64,000 bases of DNA. It comes from Firmicutes bacterium UBA1702. Its GTDB lineage: Bacteria; Bacillota; Clostridia; Peptostreptococcales; Anaerovoracaceae. Positions 59,690 through 64,000 of the stretch are shown in pieces. The stretch lies in contig DCJK01000004.1 in the NCBI GenBank assembly GCA_002320005.1, positions 255 to 64,254 of the forward strand, given 5' to 3'. A program made the translations under genes and the position numbers. The notes under the pieces are model-generated. The model worked only from the letters and a program-made list of their open reading frames with translations, searched no databases and had not been told where the DNA came from. Every line of letters begins with the position of its first letter. The stretch's first letter is position 1.

Positions 59690-60063
59690 GAAAAATCGTA
59701 GCAACAGAAAAAGCACCTGCAGCAATCGGACCTTATGCTCAGGCCAATATCCTTGACAATCTGGTATTCACTTCAGGCCAGATTCCTCTTGTTCCTGAAA
59801 CAGGAGCAGTTGTCGAGGGCGGAATAGAAGAGCAGACAAAACAGGTTTTTGCCAATCTTAAGGCCGTTCTTGAAGAGGCGGGAAGCGGACTGGATAAGAT
59901 TATCAAGACCACCTGCTTCCTTAAGGACATGAATGATTTTGCTGCTGTCAATGCAGTTTACGGCAGCTACTTTGAGGGAGCATTCCCGTCAAGATCAGCA
60001 ATTGAAGTTGCAAGACTTCCGAAGGATGTAATGATTGAAATAGAAGTAATAGCATACATCTAG
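59686..60063 (+). CDS. ridA: RidA-family reactive imine deaminase
   Basis: The 125-residue protein hydrolyses reactive enamines and imines made by PLP enzymes. The signature EKAPAAIGPYAQAN, the catalytic Arg in FPSRSAIEVARLP and Glu in EIEVIAYI are intact. ATG overlaps the preceding stop. A terminator follows. Confidence 0.95.
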   Translation: MRKIVATEKAPAAIGPYAQANILDNLVFTSGQIPLVPETGAVVEGGIEEQTKQVFANLKAVLEEAGSGLDKIIKTTCFLKDMNDFAAVNAVYGSYFEGAFPSRSAIEVARLPKDVMIEIEVIAYI

Positions 60064-60074
60064 AATTTTTTAGC

Positions 60075-60121
60075 GGGGTGTCCGTCAAGTTCCTCCCATG
60101 GACTTTAAGACACCCTGTTTT
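60075..60121 (+). terminator. Terminator after ridA
   Basis: GGGTGTC (60076-60082) pairs with GACACCC (60109-60115), followed by GTTTTAT; the loop is 26 bases. Confidence 0.65.
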
Positions 60122-60153
60122 ATAGTAATAAACATGAATCTTTGAGGTGAATT

Positions 60154-61908
60154 ATGACAGACAAGAGAGAAAAAGACTTTAGTAAATCACTTTTCAGAAT
60201 CTTTATTTCGTATTTCGGAGCTCACAGAAAACTGTTTCTGCTGGATATGAGCTGTGCTTTTATGGTGGCAGTCATAGACATAGCCTTTCCGCTGGTCAGC
60301 AGATTTGCCATGTACGAGTTGCTTCCGGGTAAACTATACAGGGCATTTTTTACCGTGATGATAATCATGGCTCTTACCTTCGGGCTCAGAGCCGTGTTCA
60401 ACTATATAATAACTTTTCTTGGACATAAGTTCGGAATATCAGTTGAAGCAGATATAAGAGAAGATCTGTACAGACACTTTCAGGCTCTGGATTTTGATTT
60501 CTTCGACAAGAACAGAACAGGGAAGCTGATGAACAGGCTCACAGGTGACCTCTTTGAAATAACTGAACTGGCTCATCATGGACCTGAAGACCTGCTTATA
60601 TCAGCAGCCACAATAATAGGAGCAATTGCAGTTATGCTGACAGTGGAATGGCGGCTGGCTCTTGTAGTAATAACAGCAGTGCCTGTTTTCCTGACTATAG
60701 TTTTGTCTTTCAGAAAAAGCATGCTGGACTCTTCAGGGAAGGTTAAGCAGAGAATGGCAGACATCAATGCCGATATTGAATCCACTATTTCGGGGATGAA
60801 GACATCCAAGGCCTTTGACAATACAGAGGTGGATTACGAAAGATTTGAGCGCTCCAACGAAACCTATAAAAACTCTAAAAATGATTATTATAAAGCTATG
60901 GGAAGGTTCAACGCCTCTCTGGAATTTTTCATATGCATACTGCAGGTTATGGTAATAGCCTTCGGAGGCTGGCTCATTATGCAGGACAGGTTGAATTATA
61001 TTGATCTGATTACCTTTACACTCTATATAACTACATTTATAACTCCGGTAAGAAAATTGGCCACCCTGGCCGAAATTTTCACCAACGGGATTGCAGGTCT
61101 TAAAAGATTTGCAGAGATTATGAGGATACAGCCAAGTGTCAGCGAGTCAGAAAATCCTGTGGAACTGAAGGACGTAAGGGGAGAGATAAAATTTGATCAT
61201 GTGGAATTCGGATACGCCGGAGGAAAGGATGTTCTCCGTGATGTATGCCTTGATGTGAAAGCTGGAGAGACCATTGCCATCGTAGGTCATTCGGGAGGCG
61301 GGAAAACTACATTATGCCAGCTGATACCGAGATTTTACGATGTGGAAAGCGGCAGTATATCCATTGACGGAATTGATGTGAGAGACATATCCAAGAGTTC
61401 TCTCAGAAGCAATATAGGAATAGTACAGCAGGATGTATTCCTTTTTGCAGATACGGTTTTCGAAAATATCAGATACGGAAAGCCTGAGGCATCTTTTGAA
61501 GAAGTGATACAGGCTGCAAAGCAGGCAGAAATATACGAAGATATAATGCAAATGGATAAAGGCTTTGACACCTATGTAGGGGAGCGGGGAACGCTGCTTT
61601 CAGGAGGGCAGAAGCAAAGGCTTTCCATAGCACGCATATTCCTGAAAAATCCGCCTGTACTCATCCTTGACGAAGCCACATCTGCTCTGGACAGTATAAC
61701 GGAACAGCAGATACAGAAGGCTTTCAGCAAATTGTCAGAAGGAAGAACCACGCTCATAATTGCCCACAGACTTTCAACCATAAAAGATGCAGACAGAATA
61801 ATTCTCATAGAAGACGGGGAGATAAAGGAGGCAGGAAGTCACCAACAGCTTATGGCAAAAGGCGGACTTTATTCGCGGCTTTATGATGCACAGTCATTGC
61901 AGGATTAA
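60154..61908 (+). CDS. ABC-type exporter (fused permease and ATPase)
   Basis: The 584-residue protein has an N-terminal six-helix exporter domain (to about residue 320) and a C-terminal ATPase with Walker A GHSGGGKTT near residue 378, signature LSGGQKQR near 482, and Walker B LILDEATSALD. It acts as a homodimer or heterodimer; no partner gene is adjacent, so homodimer is likely. Substrate is unknown. ATG follows GAGGTG. Confidence 0.93.
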   Translation: MTDKREKDFSKSLFRIFISYFGAHRKLFLLDMSCAFMVAVIDIAFPLVSRFAMYELLPGKLYRAFFTVMIIMALTFGLRAVFNYIITFLGHKFGISVEADIREDLYRHFQALDFDFFDKNRTGKLMNRLTGDLFEITELAHHGPEDLLISAATIIGAIAVMLTVEWRLALVVITAVPVFLTIVLSFRKSMLDSSGKVKQRMADINADIESTISGMKTSKAFDNTEVDYERFERSNETYKNSKNDYYKAMGRFNASLEFFICILQVMVIAFGGWLIMQDRLNYIDLITFTLYITTFITPVRKLATLAEIFTNGIAGLKRFAEIMRIQPSVSESENPVELKDVRGEIKFDHVEFGYAGGKDVLRDVCLDVKAGETIAIVGHSGGGKTTLCQLIPRFYDVESGSISIDGIDVRDISKSSLRSNIGIVQQDVFLFADTVFENIRYGKPEASFEEVIQAAKQAEIYEDIMQMDKGFDTYVGERGTLLSGGQKQRLSIARIFLKNPPVLILDEATSALDSITEQQIQKAFSKLSEGRTTLIIAHRLSTIKDADRIILIEDGEIKEAGSHQQLMAKGGLYSRLYDAQSLQD

Positions 61909-61925
61909 AAAGGGTATGATATAAT
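61897..61925 (+). promoter_or_regulatory. Promoter for pyrH-frr-uppS
   Basis: TTGCAG (61897-61902) and TATAAT (61920-61925) are 17 bases apart and straddle the end of the ABC gene. Confidence 0.6.
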
Positions 61926-61964
61926 AAACAAAGCATTTGTTTAACGAGTTGAGAGGTGTAGAGG

Positions 61965-62669
61965 ATGAAACCCATATATGACAGAGTGTTACTTAAAATA
62001 AGCGGAGAAGCTCTTGCCGGCCAGCAGCGTTTCGGAATCAACGAAGCCATGACCCGAAAGGTTGCCCAGGAGGTAAAGCAGATTCATGATCTGGGAGTGC
62101 AGGTAGCCATAGTTGTAGGCGGAGGCAATTTCTGGAGAGGAAGAACCAGCAAGGACATGGACAGAGCTACAGCGGATTACATGGGAATGCTGGCAACGGT
62201 GATGAACTCGCTGGCGCTTCAGGATGCATTTCTTGCACTGGGAGTACCTACAAAGGTGCAGACAGCCATAGAAATGAGAGAGATAGCAGAGCCTTATGCA
62301 CGCAGAAAGGCCCTGAGCCATCTGGAACACGGAAGCATAGTTATCTTCGGTGCAGGAACCGGAAATCCGTTTTTTTCCACTGATACCACGGCGGCACTTA
62401 GAGCAGCTGAAATGGATGTGGATACCATACTTCTGGCAAAAAATGTAGATGCGGTCTACGACAAAGATCCTGCGCTTTATCCCGATGCAAAGAAGTTCAG
62501 CCGCCTGACGCACATGGAGGTTGTGGAAAAAGATCTCAAGGTTATGGATCTGACGGCAGCTACACTCTGCAAGGATAACAACATAAAAATTCACGTCTTT
62601 GCCATAGCAGAGGAGGGCAATGTAATGAAAGCTGTCCTTGGCGAAGATATAGGAACAATAATAGAATAG
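61965..62669 (+). CDS. pyrH: UMP kinase
   Basis: The 234-residue enzyme phosphorylates UMP to [28 protein letters not shown] and [19 protein letters not shown] are the family motifs. It heads the common pyrH-frr-uppS cluster; rpsB and tsf, often before it, are not here. Confidence 0.97.
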   Translation: MKPIYDRVLLKISGEALAGQQRFGINEAMTRKVAQEVKQIHDLGVQVAIVVGGGNFWRGRTSKDMDRATADYMGMLATVMNSLALQDAFLALGVPTKVQTAIEMREIAEPYARRKALSHLEHGSIVIFGAGTGNPFFSTDTTAALRAAEMDVDTILLAKNVDAVYDKDPALYPDAKKFSRLTHMEVVEKDLKVMDLTAATLCKDNNIKIHVFAIAEEGNVMKAVLGEDIGTIIE

Positions 62670-62678
62670 GAGGCCCCC

Positions 62679-63236
62679 ATGATGGAAAAGATCAAGAAGA
62701 ACCTTGAAGAAAAAAGCAAAAAGAGCATATCAGTTTTAAAAGAGGACCTTAATACGGTAAGGGCAGGCAGAGCAAACCCTGCATTACTTGACAAAGTAAT
62801 GGTTGACTATTACGGATCACCTACACCACTTAAGAGCCTGGCTAATATATCTGTTCCGGATCCCAGAACACTTCTGATTTCACCGTTTGATCCTAAAGCC
62901 ATCGGAGAAATCGAAAAAGGTATAAATGTGGCCAATATCGGAATCAATCCTTCTAACGACGGCAAATGCGTAAGGTTGGTAATTCCTCAGGTTACCGAAG
63001 AAAGAAGAAAGGAACTTACCAAAACAGTCAAGAAAATGGGTGAAGAGAGCAAAGTCGCTGTCAGAAACCTCCGCAGAGAAGCTAATGACGAACTGAAGAA
63101 GCTTGAAAAAGCTCATGAGATTACAGAGGATGAACTCAAAAAGGCTCTTGACGACATACAGAAAGCTACAGACAAGACAATTAAGGAAATCGATGACATT
63201 GTAGCAGCAAAAGACAAAGAAATTCTCGAAGTATAA
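62679..63236 (+). CDS. frr: Ribosome recycling factor
   Basis: The 185-residue factor splits the post-termination ribosome with EF-G. VLKEDLNTVRAGRANPALLDKV and IRDPRTLLI-like VPDPRTLLISPFD are typical. ATG 62679 or 62682 (consecutive Met codons) follows AGGAGG; 62682 has the better spacing. Confidence 0.97.
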   Translation: MMEKIKKNLEEKSKKSISVLKEDLNTVRAGRANPALLDKVMVDYYGSPTPLKSLANISVPDPRTLLISPFDPKAIGEIEKGINVANIGINPSNDGKCVRLVIPQVTEERRKELTKTVKKMGEESKVAVRNLRREANDELKKLEKAHEITEDELKKALDDIQKATDKTIKEIDDIVAAKDKEILEV

Positions 63237-63244
63237 CAAAATAT

Positions 63245-63281
63245 TCAACAGGTGTGGCTGCTCAGAGCGGCCACACTGTTT
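63245..63281 (+). other. Hairpin between frr and uppS
   Basis: AACAGGTGTGGC (63247-63258) pairs with GCCACACTGTT (from 63270). No U-run follows, so it is not a standard terminator; it may stabilise the message or tune uppS expression. Confidence 0.45.
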
Positions 63282-63292
63282 ATAGGTGATTT

Positions 63293-64000
63293 ATGACAGA
63301 AAAAAAACTACTGCCGCAGCATGTCGCCGTAATAATGGACGGTAACGGCAGGTGGGCACAGAAAAATAAAGTCAGCAGGCTTTCCGGCCACAATGCAGGG
63401 ATGCTTGCAATGAAGGAAATAATAAAAAAAGCAGACATAATGGGGATAAAGTACCTTACGGTTTATGCCTTTTCCACAGAGAACTGGAAACGCTCAGCCG
63501 AAGAGGTAGGAGGTATTTTTGGCCTGCTGGTCAAGTATGTGGCCAGTGAGCTTGCTGAACTTAACGAGAACAATGTAAAGGTATCAGTCCTGGGCGACTG
63601 GAGGGCCGTTCCCGGAGCCGCTGCCGATAGCATAGAAAAGGCGCTGAAAACAACAGCAAATAATGACGGGCTCAGATTCAATATCGCGCTTAATTACGGA
63701 AGCCGTCAGGAAATCACAAGAGCTGTAAGGAAAATAAGTTCCCTGGTATCCGAAGGCTGTATGATGCCTGATGAGATCAGCGAGGAAACCATATCAAGAT
63801 TTCTGTATACCGGAGAGGAAAATGAGTATATACCTGATCCGGATCTCATCATAAGGACCAGCGGCGAGGAGAGAATATCAAATTTCCTCTTATGGCAGTG
63901 TGCTTACAGTGAACTGGCCTTCACAGATTCCTTATGGCCGGATTTTACGCCGGATGAGTTTGAAAGTATAGTCGAAGAATATACCGGGCGCAGCCGCAGG
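63293..64000 (+). CDS. uppS: Undecaprenyl diphosphate synthase, cut by the window end
   Basis: From ATG 63293 a frame of 236 codons stays open to the last base. It contains HVAVIMDGNGRWAQ, NIALNYGSRQEI and PDLIIRTSGEERISNFLLWQ, the motifs of cis-prenyltransferases. The enzyme makes the C55 lipid carrier for cell wall synthesis. A few C-terminal residues lie outside the window. Confidence 0.93.
   Translation, partial: MTEKKLLPQHVAVIMDGNGRWAQKNKVSRLSGHNAGMLAMKEIIKKADIMGIKYLTVYAFSTENWKRSAEEVGGIFGLLVKYVASELAELNENNVKVSVLGDWRAVPGAAADSIEKALKTTANNDGLRFNIALNYGSRQEITRAVRKISSLVSEGCMMPDEISEETISRFLYTGEENEYIPDPDLIIRTSGEERISNFLLWQCAYSELAFTDSLWPDFTPDEFESIVEEYTGRSRR

Noticed and set aside
63245..63281. Hairpin between frr and uppS as a terminator
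   Set aside because: No U-run follows and the two genes are normally cotranscribed.
1..64000. CRISPR arrays, tRNA or rRNA genes
   Set aside because: No regularly spaced repeats and no tRNA or rRNA signature were found while reading; a tRNAscan run would be needed for full certainty.

Overview
The window joins two genomic compartments from a low-to-mid GC Firmicute of the class Clostridia. Arg and Ile codons in the right part are rich in AGA and ATA, ribosome binding sites are strong GGAGG types, and sigma-A promoters are canonical. Positions 1 to about 24,050 are most of a Tn1549-type integrative and conjugative element (ICE), visibly GC-richer than the chromosome. The element's left end lies outside the window. 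Positions from about 24,060 to 64,000 are chromosomal housekeeping DNA. A genus cannot be named safely from this sequence.

ICE, left to right. A serine-recombinase-like C-terminus with its own terminator abuts a truncated Maff2 gene, which suggests a second small element is nested in the ICE. Next comes a long, tightly overlapping plus-strand transfer operon: VirB6/TrbL, PrgI, VirB4, a DNA methyltransferase, a membrane-anchored CHAP peptidoglycan hydrolase, DUF4315, DUF4366, a Cys-rich peptide, topoisomerase III, a large ArdA plus ArdC-like anti-restriction fusion, and three small ICE proteins, closed by a strong terminator. Opposite this is a low-GC minus-strand cargo: a promoter, a 22-aa leader ORF, an attenuator hairpin, a secreted bacteriocin-like protein and a 60-aa membrane protein. 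The MobP-type relaxase, MobC and a putative oriT follow. An oriT-like block is duplicated in inverted orientation 7.8 kb away. The rest is an XRE regulator, a second low-GC cargo (ArsR, ArsP-type permease, Cys-rich thioredoxin-like protein), a sigma-like and an HTH regulator, a conserved non-coding stretch, excisionase and tyrosine integrase.

Chromosome. A truncated ECF sigma factor lies beside the ICE end. A promoter, candidate structured leader and terminator precede an iron-dependent alcohol dehydrogenase. Then come a pantothenate operon (DUF2520/PanG-like, panB, panC, panD) and a copper module in which CsoR controls a CopA whose C-terminus is fused to a CopZ-like domain that retains its own start signals. 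A complete-looking purine operon follows: purE, purC, a PurF homologue with a degenerate glutaminase site, purM, purN, PurO-type cyclohydrolase, stand-alone AICAR transformylase, purD, purL. After it are a CofE-like ligase, ferritin, a catabolic/cell-envelope cluster (threonine aldolase, flavin reductase, SDR, deacetylase, amidohydrolase, dapF), an Eis-like acetyltransferase, TrmO, a serine hydrolase, paired PH-domain membrane proteins, RidA, an ABC exporter and the pyrH-frr-uppS block, cut by the window end.

The most unusual items are the attenuator-controlled bacteriocin-like cargo, the duplicated inverted oriT-like block, the ATG-to-ATA change at the start of the CHAP gene, the CopA-CopZ in-frame fusion and the PurF lacking glutaminase residues. 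All functional assignments are read from translated sequence and family knowledge; no database search was run.
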